Assembly: GCF_016907655.1 (NCBI RefSeq)
Contig: NZ_JAFBCL010000001.1
Location: 4,622,001 to 4,686,000 of the forward strand
DNA length: 64,000 bases
From: Saccharothrix algeriensis
GTDB lineage: Bacteria > Actinomycetota > Actinomycetes > Mycobacteriales > Pseudonocardiaceae
Direction of reading: 5' to 3'
The notes under the pieces: generated by a model
Databases searched by the model: none
The model's input: only the letters and a program-made list of their open reading frames with translations
Told to the model about the DNA's origin: nothing
Program-made: the position numbers and the translations under genes
Shown: positions 49,849 to 57,624 of the stretch, one piece after another
Numbering within the stretch: the stretch's first letter is position 1
Layout: each line of letters opens with the position of its first letter

Positions 49849-52800
49849 GTGGCGTGGCGACGGCCCATTCGTGTGAACCACCGGCGGTTCACCGCGCTGC
49901 GCCGTTCCCGACCGGCGAGGCTGCCGCCCGGAGCGGGGACAGGGGGTGCCGGGGTGCTGTGTCTGCTGGGTGAGGTGACCGCGCGCGTCGACGGGCGGGC
50001 GGTCGACCTGGGACCGGCCAGGCAGCGGTGCATCCTGGCGGCGCTGGCGCTCGACGCCGGGCGCGTGGTGCCGCGGGACCGGCTGGTCGAGCGGGTCTGG
50101 GGCGGGCAGGCGCCGCGGCGGGCGCGGGGGACGCTGCACAGCTACATCTCCCGGTTGCGGCGGGTGCTGGCCCCGTGCGGGGGCGTGGCCATCGTGCGGC
50201 GGTCGGGCGGCTACGTCCTGACCGCCGACACCGGCGAACCGGTGGTGGACCTGCACCTGTTCCGCGCGCTGTGCGCCCGCGCCCGAGCGGGCGACGACGC
50301 GGGGGCGGCGCGGCTGCTGACCGAGGCGCTGGAGCTGTGGCGGGGGGAGGCGCTGACCGGCGTGGCCGGCGAGTGGGCGGAGGCCGAGCGCGACCGGCTG
50401 GGGCGGGAGCGGCTGGCCGCGCAGCACGACCTGGTCGACGCCCGGCTGCGGCTGGGCCAGGGCGAGGACCTGGTGGTCGAGCTGGCCCAGCGCGCCGCCG
50501 AGCACCCGCTGGACGAGCGGGTCGCGGGCCAGCACATGCTGGCCCTGCACCAGGCCGGCCGGGTGGCCGACGCGCTGGAGCGCTACCGGCAGGTCCGCGC
50601 CCGGCTGGTCGAGGAGCTGGGCGTCGACCCCGGCGCGGCCCTCCAGGACCTGCACCGGCGGGTCCTGACCGCCGATCCCGCCCTCGGCCCGACCCCCGCC
50701 GGCGCGGCGCGCGGCAGCCCGCCGCCCGCCGGCCCGCAGTCCGAGGACCCGCTGCCCGACGGCCCGGCGCCCGGCGGCCCGGTGCTCGGCGGTCCGGCGC
50801 CCGGTAGCCCGGCGCCGGTGCCCACGCCGCCGGAACCGGTCGTGCCGCGCCAGCTGCCCGCCCCGTCCGCGCCGTTCGTCGGCCGCCGCACCGAGCTGGA
50901 CCGCCTGGACGCCACGGTGGGCACGTCCGGCACCGTGGTGATCTCGGCGATCGCCGGCGCGGGCGGCATCGGCAAGACCTGGCTGGCCCTGCACTGGGCG
51001 CACCGCAACGCCGACCGGTTCCCCGACGGACAGCTGTTCGTGGACCTGCGCGGCTTCAGCCCGGACGGGCGGCCGATGGACCCGTCCGCGGCCGTGCGCG
51101 GGTTCCTCGACGCGCTCGGGGCGGACCCCGGCCGCATCCCGGTCGACCCGCACGCCCAGGCCGCCCTGTTCCGCAGCCTGGTCACCGGCAAGCGGATGCT
51201 GTTCGTGCTGGACAACGCCGCCGACACCGCCCAGGTCACCCCGCTGCTGCCGGGCGGCGAGTCCTGCGCCGTGGTGGTGACCAGCCGCAACCGGCTGCCC
51301 GGCCTGATCACCGGGCACGCCGCCCACCACCTGCCGCTGGACGTGCTGACCGACGCCGAGGCCCGCGCCCTGCTGACCGACCGCCTCGGCGGCGCGCGGG
51401 TGGCCGCCGAGCCCGCGGCGGTGGACGAGCTGATCGGGCTGTGCGGCGGGTTCCCGCTGGCGCTGAGCATCGTCGCGGGCCACGCCCACACCCGTCCCGA
51501 CCTGTCCCTGGCCGCCCTCGCCGCCGAGCTGCGCGACCTGGGCCTGGACGCGCTGGACGACGACGACCCCACCGCCAGCCTGCCCGCCGTCCTGTCCTGG
51601 TCCCACCACGCCCTCACCCCCGTCCAGGCCACCACCTTCGCGCTGCTGGCCACCGCGCCCGGCGCGGACATCGGCCTGCACGCCGCCGCGAGCCTCGCCG
51701 GGCTGCCGCTCAACGAGACGAGGGCCGTGCTGCGCGGGCTGGAGCGCGCTTCGCTGGTCGGCCAGGACGCCCGCGGCCGGTACCGGATGCACGACCTGAT
51801 CCGCCGCTACGCCGCCGACACCGCCCGGTGCCTGGCCGACCAGGTGCGCGAGTCGGCGCTGCGGCGGGTGGTCGACTCCTACCTCCACACCGCCCACGCC
51901 GGCGAGCGGCTGCTCGACCCCCACCACCAGCCCGCGGACCTCGACCCGCCCGAGCCCGGCGCGCACCTGCGCCCGCTGCCCTCCGCCCCGGCGGCGCTGG
52001 TCTGGTTCGACGCCGAGCACGCCAACCTGCTGGCCGCCCAGCGCGCCGCCACCGCCCACCGCCGGCACCGGATCGCGTGGCAGTTCGCCTGGGCCCTCAC
52101 GACCTTCCACACCCGCCGGGGCCACCGCGACGACCAGCTCGCCGTGTGGCGGGCGGCGCTGGAGGCCGCCGAGCACCTGCCCGACCCGGCCCACCGCGTC
52201 CACGCCCGCCGGCTGTTCGGCCTCGCCCACGCCGACCTGGGCTGCCACGAGGTGGCCATCGGGCACCTGCACCGGGCCCTGGCGCTGGCCGAGCACCACC
52301 ACGACCGCACCCAGCAGGCCCACACCCACCAGGCGCTGGCGCGGGCGTGGGAGCGGCGGGAGGACCACCGGCGCGCGCTGGAGCACGCCACCCGCGCCCT
52401 GCACTTCTTCCGCACCCTCGACCAGCCGGTGTGGGAGGCCGACGCGCTCAACCAGGTGGGCTGGTACGCCGCGCTGCTCGGCGACCACGACACCGCCCGC
52501 CGGCACTGCCGGGCCGCCTTGGCCCTCCAGCGGCACCACCGCAACCCCAACGGCGAGGCCGCGACCCTGGACAGCCTCGGCTACATCGACCACCACACCG
52601 CCCACCACGACCGGGCCGTGCTGCACTACCGCCAGGCCCTCGACCTGTACCGCCGGCTCGGCCACACCTACCAGGCCGCCAACACCCTCGAAGACCTCGG
52701 CCACCCCTACGCCGCCCTGGGCCGGCGCCGGCAGGCCCGCGAGGTGTGGCTCGAAGCGCTGGAGCTGTACCGGCAGCAGGGGCGCGACGAAGCCGCCGAC

Positions 52801-52869
52801 CGGGTGCTGCGGCAGCTCGCCGCCCACGAGCGCGCCAGGGGCGACCAGCCCACCGGGTCCGCGAAGTGA
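49849..52869 (+). CDS. AfsR/SARP-type regulator with NB-ARC and TPR domains
   Basis: A 1006-aa regulator. Residues about 36-115 form an OmpR-type winged helix (RQRCILAALALDAGRVVPRD; LHSYISRLRRVLAP), about 125-275 the BTAD domain, then a Pro/Gly-rich linker of G-G-P / A-P-G repeats. The NB-ARC ATPase starts at about 340 with P-loop AGAGGIGKTWLALHW and contains MLFVLDNAADTAQV and GGFPLALSI. Several TPR-like repeats end the protein. Such proteins activate secondary metabolism or morphological genes. No biosynthetic cluster is adjacent, so the targets are elsewhere. GTG 49849 is the longest start; GTG 49954 gives a tighter N-terminus. Confidence 0.92.
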   Translation: MAWRRPIRVNHRRFTALRRSRPARLPPGAGTGGAGVLCLLGEVTARVDGRAVDLGPARQRCILAALALDAGRVVPRDRLVERVWGGQAPRRARGTLHSYISRLRRVLAPCGGVAIVRRSGGYVLTADTGEPVVDLHLFRALCARARAGDDAGAARLLTEALELWRGEALTGVAGEWAEAERDRLGRERLAAQHDLVDARLRLGQGEDLVVELAQRAAEHPLDERVAGQHMLALHQAGRVADALERYRQVRARLVEELGVDPGAALQDLHRRVLTADPALGPTPAGAARGSPPPAGPQSEDPLPDGPAPGGPVLGGPAPGSPAPVPTPPEPVVPRQLPAPSAPFVGRRTELDRLDATVGTSGTVVISAIAGAGGIGKTWLALHWAHRNADRFPDGQLFVDLRGFSPDGRPMDPSAAVRGFLDALGADPGRIPVDPHAQAALFRSLVTGKRMLFVLDNAADTAQVTPLLPGGESCAVVVTSRNRLPGLITGHAAHHLPLDVLTDAEARALLTDRLGGARVAAEPAAVDELIGLCGGFPLALSIVAGHAHTRPDLSLAALAAELRDLGLDALDDDDPTASLPAVLSWSHHALTPVQATTFALLATAPGADIGLHAAASLAGLPLNETRAVLRGLERASLVGQDARGRYRMHDLIRRYAADTARCLADQVRESALRRVVDSYLHTAHAGERLLDPHHQPADLDPPEPGAHLRPLPSAPAALVWFDAEHANLLAAQRAATAHRRHRIAWQFAWALTTFHTRRGHRDDQLAVWRAALEAAEHLPDPAHRVHARRLFGLAHADLGCHEVAIGHLHRALALAEHHHDRTQQAHTHQALARAWERREDHRRALEHATRALHFFRTLDQPVWEADALNQVGWYAALLGDHDTARRHCRAALALQRHHRNPNGEAATLDSLGYIDHHTAHHDRAVLHYRQALDLYRRLGHTYQAANTLEDLGHPYAALGRRRQAREVWLEALELYRQQGRDEAADRVLRQLAAHERARGDQPTGSAK

Positions 52870-52906
52870 GGCGGTTGCGGCACAATCCCGGCCGGGAGGA
52901 CGCGAC

Positions 52907-53461
52907 GTGGGTGAGCAGAAAGAGCGGATGCTGCGCGGCGAGTGGTACCTCGACGAGCCCGAGCTGGTCGAGGACCGGCGGCGGTGCCGGCGGGAGTTGG
53001 ACAGGTTCAACGCGACCGGGGCGGACGACGACGCCGAGCGCCGCCGGATCCTGGAGGGGCTGCTCGCGGAGTTCGGGCCCGGCGCGCGCGTCCTGCCGCG
53101 GTTCCAGTGCAGCTACGGCTCGCTGATCAGGATCGGGGCCGGCAGCTTCGTCAACACCGACGCCGTCTTCATGGACGACGCCCCGATCACGCTCGGCGCC
53201 GACGTCCGGATCGGGCCGCGGGCGCAGCTGCTGACCGCGCTGCACCCGGTGGAGGACCACGAGCGGCGGCGCGCCGGCTGGGAGCGGCCCGCGCCCGTCG
53301 CGATCGGCGACAACGCGTGGCTCGGCGGCGGTGTGATCGTCTGCCCCGGGGTGACCGTCGGCCCGAACTCGGTGGTCGGCGCGGGCAGCGTGGTCGTCCG
53401 CGACGTGCCCGACCACGTGTTCGCCGCGGGCAACCCGGCGCGGGTGATCCGCCGGCTCTGA
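52907..53461 (+). CDS. Maltose/galactoside O-acetyltransferase-like hexapeptide protein
   Basis: A 184-aa acetyltransferase. The N-terminal Mac domain starts ERMLRGEWYLDEPELVEDR. The left-handed beta helix holds FQCSYGSLIRIGAGSFVNTD, LGADVRIGPRAQLLTALHPV with the catalytic His, and VGPNSVVGAGSVVVRDVPD, ending GNPARVIRRL. It acetylates a sugar hydroxyl by family. GTG at 52907 follows GGGAGG. It may be transcribed with the AfsR-type gene 37 bp upstream. Confidence 0.92.
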   Translation: MGEQKERMLRGEWYLDEPELVEDRRRCRRELDRFNATGADDDAERRRILEGLLAEFGPGARVLPRFQCSYGSLIRIGAGSFVNTDAVFMDDAPITLGADVRIGPRAQLLTALHPVEDHERRRAGWERPAPVAIGDNAWLGGGVIVCPGVTVGPNSVVGAGSVVVRDVPDHVFAAGNPARVIRRL

Positions 53462-53585
53462 CCGCCCGCCCCGGCGGTTTCGACCGCTCGCCCCGGCGGT
53501 CCCGATCACCCGCTCCGGCGGTCCCGATCACCCGCTCCGGTGGCCCCGCCCGCCCGCCCCGGCGGTCGCGGCCCCCGCGCGGGCG
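53462..53585. repeat. Imperfect tandem repeats of about 23-25 bp
   Basis: Units like CCCCGGCGGTCCCGATCACC are repeated about five times between the acetyltransferase and the methyltransferase gene. Confidence 0.7.
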
Positions 53586-53690
53586 GCTGTGGGAACCTCG
53601 CGGCGACCGCCCGTTCGGTGGTTGTGCCCGATCGGCGTCCCGGCGACGATCACCCGTTGCCGGTGAACGAGGTCAGCGAGGGGAAGTCGG

Positions 53691-54491
53691 ATGGAACAGG
53701 CAGGCTGGGTGCCGTCCTCGGTGGACCTGGACCGCCCGAGCGCGGCCCGCATGTACGACTACTACCTGGGCGGCTCGCACAACTTCGCCGTGGACCGCGA
53801 GGCCGCCAAGGCCGTGGAGGCGATCTACCCGGGCATGGCCGGCGCGGCGCGGGCGAACCGCTCGTTCCTGCGCCGGGCCGTCCGCTACCTGCTCGACCAG
53901 GGCGTCGACCAGTTCCTCGACCTCGGCTCGGGCATCCCGACGGTGGGCAACGTCCACGAGATCGCCCAGCAGACCAACCCGGCGGCCCGCGTCGTCTACG
54001 TCGACGCCGAGCCGGTGGCGGTGGCCCACAGCACCGCCCTGCTGGAGGACAACCCGCTCGCGACGGCGGTCCACGCCGACCTGCGCGACCCGGACGCCGT
54101 GCTGGGCCACGACGGCGTGCGGCAGGTGCTCGACTTCACCCGGCCCATCGGGGTGCTCATGGTGGCGGTGCTGCACTTCGTGCCGGACTCGGACGACCCG
54201 TGCGGCGTGGTGGCCCGCTACCGGGACGCGCTGCCGTCCGGCGGCTACCTGGCCATCTCGCACGGCACCCTGGAGGGCATCCCCGAGGACGGCCTCGACG
54301 ACACCGAGCGCGTGCAGGCCATCTACCGCCGCACCGACAGCCCGCTGGTCCTGCGCTCGCACGTGGAGGTCACCGGCTTCTTCACCGGCCTGACCCTGGT
54401 GGAACCCGGCGTGGTGGCCCTGCCGGAGTGGCGCCCGGACTCCGACGACGCCTACATCAGCGCCTACGTCGGGGTCGGCCGCAAGCCCTGA
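53691..54491 (+). CDS. DUF574-family S-adenosyl methyltransferase
   Basis: A 266-aa member of the actinobacterial Methyltransf_19 (DUF574) family. The hallmark N-terminus is SVDLDRPSAARMYDYYLGGS followed by H-N-F-A-V-D-R. The SAM site is FLDLGSGIPTVGNVHEIAQ, with VVYVDAEPVAVAHS as motif II. These genes are numerous in Pseudonocardiales and Streptomyces, but substrates are unknown. ATG 53691 has GAGGGGAAG upstream. Confidence 0.92.
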   Translation: MEQAGWVPSSVDLDRPSAARMYDYYLGGSHNFAVDREAAKAVEAIYPGMAGAARANRSFLRRAVRYLLDQGVDQFLDLGSGIPTVGNVHEIAQQTNPAARVVYVDAEPVAVAHSTALLEDNPLATAVHADLRDPDAVLGHDGVRQVLDFTRPIGVLMVAVLHFVPDSDDPCGVVARYRDALPSGGYLAISHGTLEGIPEDGLDDTERVQAIYRRTDSPLVLRSHVEVTGFFTGLTLVEPGVVALPEWRPDSDDAYISAYVGVGRKP

Positions 54492-54626
54492 CGGCCCCCG
54501 GCGACGTCAACCGAACCGGCAGCTCTTCACGAAGGAGCAACGCGCCCCCATCACTGCCCACAAACGGAGGGCGCAGCAGCCCCTTCTGACAAGCGGTGGT
54601 GCACCCGCCACACTTCACAAGAAGCC

Positions 54627-55110
54627 GTGCCGCACCTAGTGCGCACACCGGTTGCTTCGTGTTCTCCTCCCCGTACGGCCTGGGCGCAGCCCGATCAGGT
54701 TTTCTGGGGGGTGTCAAGCACGCTTTTCGCTTGACACCCCCCAGAAAACCTGATTGCCTCTGGCAGGCCGTACGGGGAGGAGAACACGACCGCTCTTTCT
54801 TTTCCTCCTCCTTGGGGGCCTCTCGGCCGCTCTTCATACTTGGGTCGCGCACCGATCCGGGTGAGATTCGGTGCTGTACCGCCCGAAGCTGAAGGGATTA
54901 AAAGAGTCCTCGCCGGACAGGCAGGCCGCCAAGGAGAATGAAAAGAAAGAGCGGTCGTGTTCTCCCCGCATGACCTGTCAAAGACAACCATGCTTTTCCG
55001 GGGGGTGCAAGCGAAAAGCGTGCTTGCACCCCCCGGAAAAGCATGGTAGCCCTCCGGGCAGGCCATACGGGGAGAACACGAGGCGACCGGTCTGCGCGGG
55101 GCGTGCCGAG
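54627..55110 (+). repeat. Dispersed paired-hairpin element, copy C
   Basis: Hairpin 1: outer stem 54658-54682/54764-54788 (25 bp, perfect); inner stem 54693-54719/54729-54755 (27 bp, one G-T wobble), loop ACGCTTTTC. Hairpin 2: outer stem 54956-54977/55059-55080; inner stem 54987-55012/55022-55047 (26 bp, perfect), loop GAAAAGCGT, which is the reverse complement of loop 1. Hairpin 1's variable segment is CAGGTTTTCTGGGGGG here, again with the opposite arm matching. A T-rich tract (CTCTTTCTTTTCCTCCTCC) follows hairpin 1 on the + strand and a similar tract follows hairpin 2 on the - strand. It lies between the converging ends of the DUF574 and CatB-like genes. Confidence 0.9.
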
Positions 55111-55148
55111 CCTGAAAGCGGGAATCGGGGCCGTCTGTTGCGGCCCTG

Positions 55149-55805
55149 TCACGAGTGGTAGAGGCCGTGTTCCTGCGCGATGGCTGCGATGTCGGACGGT
55201 GTGCCCGACATGATCGTTCGGACGTTGGCCGTCACCAGTTCGATCGGCCAGTCCCACCAAGCGGCGCGCAGCAGCAGGTCGACGTCCTTGTCCGGGTACC
55301 GCTGCTTCACCGGGCGCGCCGGGTTGCCGCCGACGACGGTGTACGGGGGGACGTCCGACGTCACCACGGCCCCGGTCGCGATGATCGCGCCGTCGCCGAT
55401 GCGCACACCGGGCATGACGATGGTGTTGTAGCCGAACCACACGTCGTTGCCGACAACGGTGTCACCGCGGGTTTCCATGCCGGTCAGCAGGTCGAGCGTG
55501 TCCTCCGCCCAGGTGCCGCCGAAGATCGTGAACGGGAAGGTCGACACGCCGGTCGTCAGGTGGTTCGCGCCGGCCATGATGAAGCGCGTCCCGGTGGCCA
55601 GCGCGCAGAACCTGCCGATGACCAGCTTCTCCGCGCCGTACCCGTACAGCACGTTGCGGGTCTGGAACTCGGTCGCGTGCTCGGGGTCGTCGTAGTACGT
55701 GTACTCGCCCACCGAGATGGTCGGTGAGTCCACCAACGGCTTCAGCAGCACGACCCGGTGGTGCTCGGGCAGCGGATGCAGGACGGTGGGGTCAGGGGTC
55801 AACAC
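55149..55805 (-). CDS. CatB/Vat-type xenobiotic acetyltransferase
   Basis: A 218-aa hexapeptide acetyltransferase of the Vat/CatB family (streptogramin A and chloramphenicol O-acetyltransferases and relatives). Typical segments are ISVGEYTYYDDPE, IGRFCALATGTRFIMAGANH with the catalytic His, TVVGNDVWFGYNTIVMPGV and VVGGNPARPVKQRY. The start is GTG 55805 or TTG 55802; GGAG at 55809-55812 better suits the TTG. It is divergent from a TetR gene, so it is probably induced by the regulator's ligand. Whether it confers antibiotic resistance is not shown. Confidence 0.88.
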   Translation of the reverse strand: MLTPDPTVLHPLPEHHRVVLLKPLVDSPTISVGEYTYYDDPEHATEFQTRNVLYGYGAEKLVIGRFCALATGTRFIMAGANHLTTGVSTFPFTIFGGTWAEDTLDLLTGMETRGDTVVGNDVWFGYNTIVMPGVRIGDGAIIATGAVVTSDVPPYTVVGGNPARPVKQRYPDKDVDLLLRAAWWDWPIELVTANVRTIMSGTPSDIAAIAQEHGLYHS

Positions 55806-55815
55806 GGGCTCCAAT

Positions 55816-55831
55816 CGCAACTTTTGTTGCG
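55816..55831. promoter_or_regulatory. Palindromic operator between TetR and acetyltransferase
   Basis: CGCAACTTTTGTTGCG, with perfect 6-bp arms and a TTTT spacer, lies in the divergent promoter region. It abuts a candidate -10 box for the TetR gene (TAGCCT, 55833-55838) and sits 11 bp upstream of the acetyltransferase start, so bound TetR could repress both genes. Confidence 0.65.
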
Positions 55832-55875
55832 TTAGCCTGTCACGACCCACCCCGCCGGAGCAACCGGAGCCGCAC

Positions 55876-56469
55876 TTGACCACTCGACCCCGACCCGGAG
55901 GGCGCTCGGCGCGCGTCCGTGCCGCCGTGCTGGAAGCCGCCTGCGCCGAGCTGGCCGAGAAGGGCTACCCCGGCCTGTCGGTCGAGAACGTCGCCGAGCG
56001 CGCGGGCGTGCACAAGACGACCGTCTACCGCAGGTGGGCCACCGTCGACGCGCTCGTCGCGGACGCGCTGGACAGCAGCCGCGACACCGAGTGGTCCGCA
56101 CCGGACACCGGGTCGGTCGAGGGCGACCTGATCGCCGTGGCCGACGAGGTCGCCACCACCTTCGCCGACCCGGTCCGGCGCGCGGTCCCGGAAGCCGTCG
56201 TCGCCGCGGCCCTGCACTCCGACCGCGCCCGGCAGGCCAAGCGCGACTTCTACGCCGCCCGGCACGCCCAGGCCGCCGTCGTCGTGACCCGGGCCGTCCA
56301 GCGCGGTGAGCTGCCGGCGGACACCGACGCGGTCGAGCTGGTCCGGCTGGCCTGCGCCCCGCTCTACTACCGGGTCTTCATCACCGGCGAGCCGGTCGAC
56401 CGCGCCGCGGCCGAGCGGTCCGCCCGCGCGGCGCTGGCCGCCGCGCGGGCCGGGCTGCTGCGCGCCTAG
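55876..56469 (+). CDS. TetR family transcriptional regulator
   Basis: A 197-aa repressor. The N-terminal helix-turn-helix is SVENVAERAGVHKTTVYRRW in the context of AALEAACAELAEKGYPGLSV-like TetR_N. The C-terminal ligand domain matches the TetR_C_16 type common in actinobacteria (DAVELVRLACAPLYYRVFIT). TTG at 55876 is supported by GGAG six bases upstream. It likely controls the divergent acetyltransferase through the palindrome at 55816-55831. Confidence 0.9.
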   Translation: MTTRPRPGGRSARVRAAVLEAACAELAEKGYPGLSVENVAERAGVHKTTVYRRWATVDALVADALDSSRDTEWSAPDTGSVEGDLIAVADEVATTFADPVRRAVPEAVVAAALHSDRARQAKRDFYAARHAQAAVVVTRAVQRGELPADTDAVELVRLACAPLYYRVFITGEPVDRAAAERSARAALAAARAGLLRA

Positions 56470-56509
56470 GACCCGTGCCGGCGCAGGACCCGGTCGAGCA
56501 CCCGCGCCA

Positions 56510-56622
56510 CCCGGCCACGGCGACGCGGACGCCCGGCTGGGGACGCCCGGCTGGGGACGCCCGACTGTGGATGCGCGGCCGTGGGCGCCCGACTGTGGAA
56601 GCACGGCCGTGGGAGCCCGGCC
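56510..56622. repeat. Imperfect tandem repeats of about 14 bp
   Basis: Units like GGCTGGGGACGCCC and GACTGTGGATGCGC alternate between the convergent TetR and hydrolase genes. No gene is seen. Confidence 0.65.
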
Positions 56623-56624
56623 GG

Positions 56625-57569
56625 CTAGATCCCGTCGAGGAACCCGTCGACCTCGGCCAGCGCCCGCGCCCGCACCGGCCCGGCCGACAGGAACAGGTCG
56701 TGCATCCCGTTGTCCACCCGGACGACCGTCACCCGGCGGCCGATCCGCGGCGCCCACCGCTGCATGTGCTCCACGTCCAGCACGGTGTCCGAGGTCATCG
56801 CCTCCGGCGTCCAGCACCGCGCCCGCAGGTGGCTGCGCGCCGACCGCAGCACCAGCACCGGCACGCCCACGTCCAGGCCGCGGTGCAGCCGCGCCTGCCC
56901 CCGGCGCACCGCCCGCAGCCAGCCGGCCAGCACCGGGAACGCCTCGATCGGCTTCCACGTCGTGTCGTAGTCCCACTCGCCGTGGTGGTCGGAGTGGATG
57001 CTCTGGCCGTAGACCGGGCCGAGGCCCTTGCGCACCACCAGCCGCGGCGCGACCCGGCCGACGCCGCGGACGAGCGCCGAGCCCGCGGTGCGGACCAGCC
57101 ACGGTTCGGCGAGGTCCAGCCACGGGCTGTTGAGCACCAGCGCGTCGATCAGGTCGTCGGCGCGCCGCTCGTGCGCCCACAGGCTGGTGATGAGGCCGCC
57201 CGTCGAGTGGCCCATCAGCACCAGGTGCCGGTGGCCGTCCTCCTCGCGGATCACGCGGACCGCCGCGTCGATCTCCTCGAAGTGCTCGGCGAGGTCCGCC
57301 ACGAAGTTGGCCGTCTCGCCGGGCCGCAGGGACCGGCCGTACGCGCGCAGGTCGACGCCGTAGAAGTCGAACCCGCGCGCGGCGAAGTGCTCGGCGACGT
57401 GCTTCTGGAAGAAGTAGTCCGCGAAGCCGTGGACGTAGAGCACGGCGCCCCTGGACGCGGGCCGCGCCCGGAGGCGGACCAGCGTCGCGCTGACGTCCCC
57501 GCCGCCCAGGGGCAGGGTGCGGATCTCGTAGTCGGCGCCGAGCACGTCTGTCATGGGGCCAGTGTGCAT
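56625..57569 (-). CDS. Alpha/beta hydrolase, monoglyceride lipase-like
   Basis: A 314-aa serine hydrolase of the serine-aminopeptidase (Hydrolase_4) group. Motifs are AVLYVHGFADYFFQKHVAEH, the YGVDLRAYGRS loop, and the nucleophile elbow LVLMGHSTGGLITSLW. The acid/His end is VVRVDNGMHDLFLS. ATG 57569 is preceded by AAAGGAG at good spacing; the longer frame to 57674 lacks support. It is divergent from the M48 protease, with 55 bp between starts. Confidence 0.9.
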   Translation of the reverse strand: MHTGPMTDVLGADYEIRTLPLGGGDVSATLVRLRARPASRGAVLYVHGFADYFFQKHVAEHFAARGFDFYGVDLRAYGRSLRPGETANFVADLAEHFEEIDAAVRVIREEDGHRHLVLMGHSTGGLITSLWAHERRADDLIDALVLNSPWLDLAEPWLVRTAGSALVRGVGRVAPRLVVRKGLGPVYGQSIHSDHHGEWDYDTTWKPIEAFPVLAGWLRAVRRGQARLHRGLDVGVPVLVLRSARSHLRARCWTPEAMTSDTVLDVEHMQRWAPRIGRRVTVVRVDNGMHDLFLSAGPVRARALAEVDGFLDGI

Positions 57570-57624
57570 CGCGATTGCTCCTTTTCGGGGAAGCGGCCCG
57601 CCGGGGCGTGGCAGTCTGGACGGC

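Noticed and set aside
54695..55066. Small Cys-rich proteins encoded across the hairpin repeats
   Set aside because: Frames are not conserved between copies because of indels in the core, and they have no SD or codon bias.
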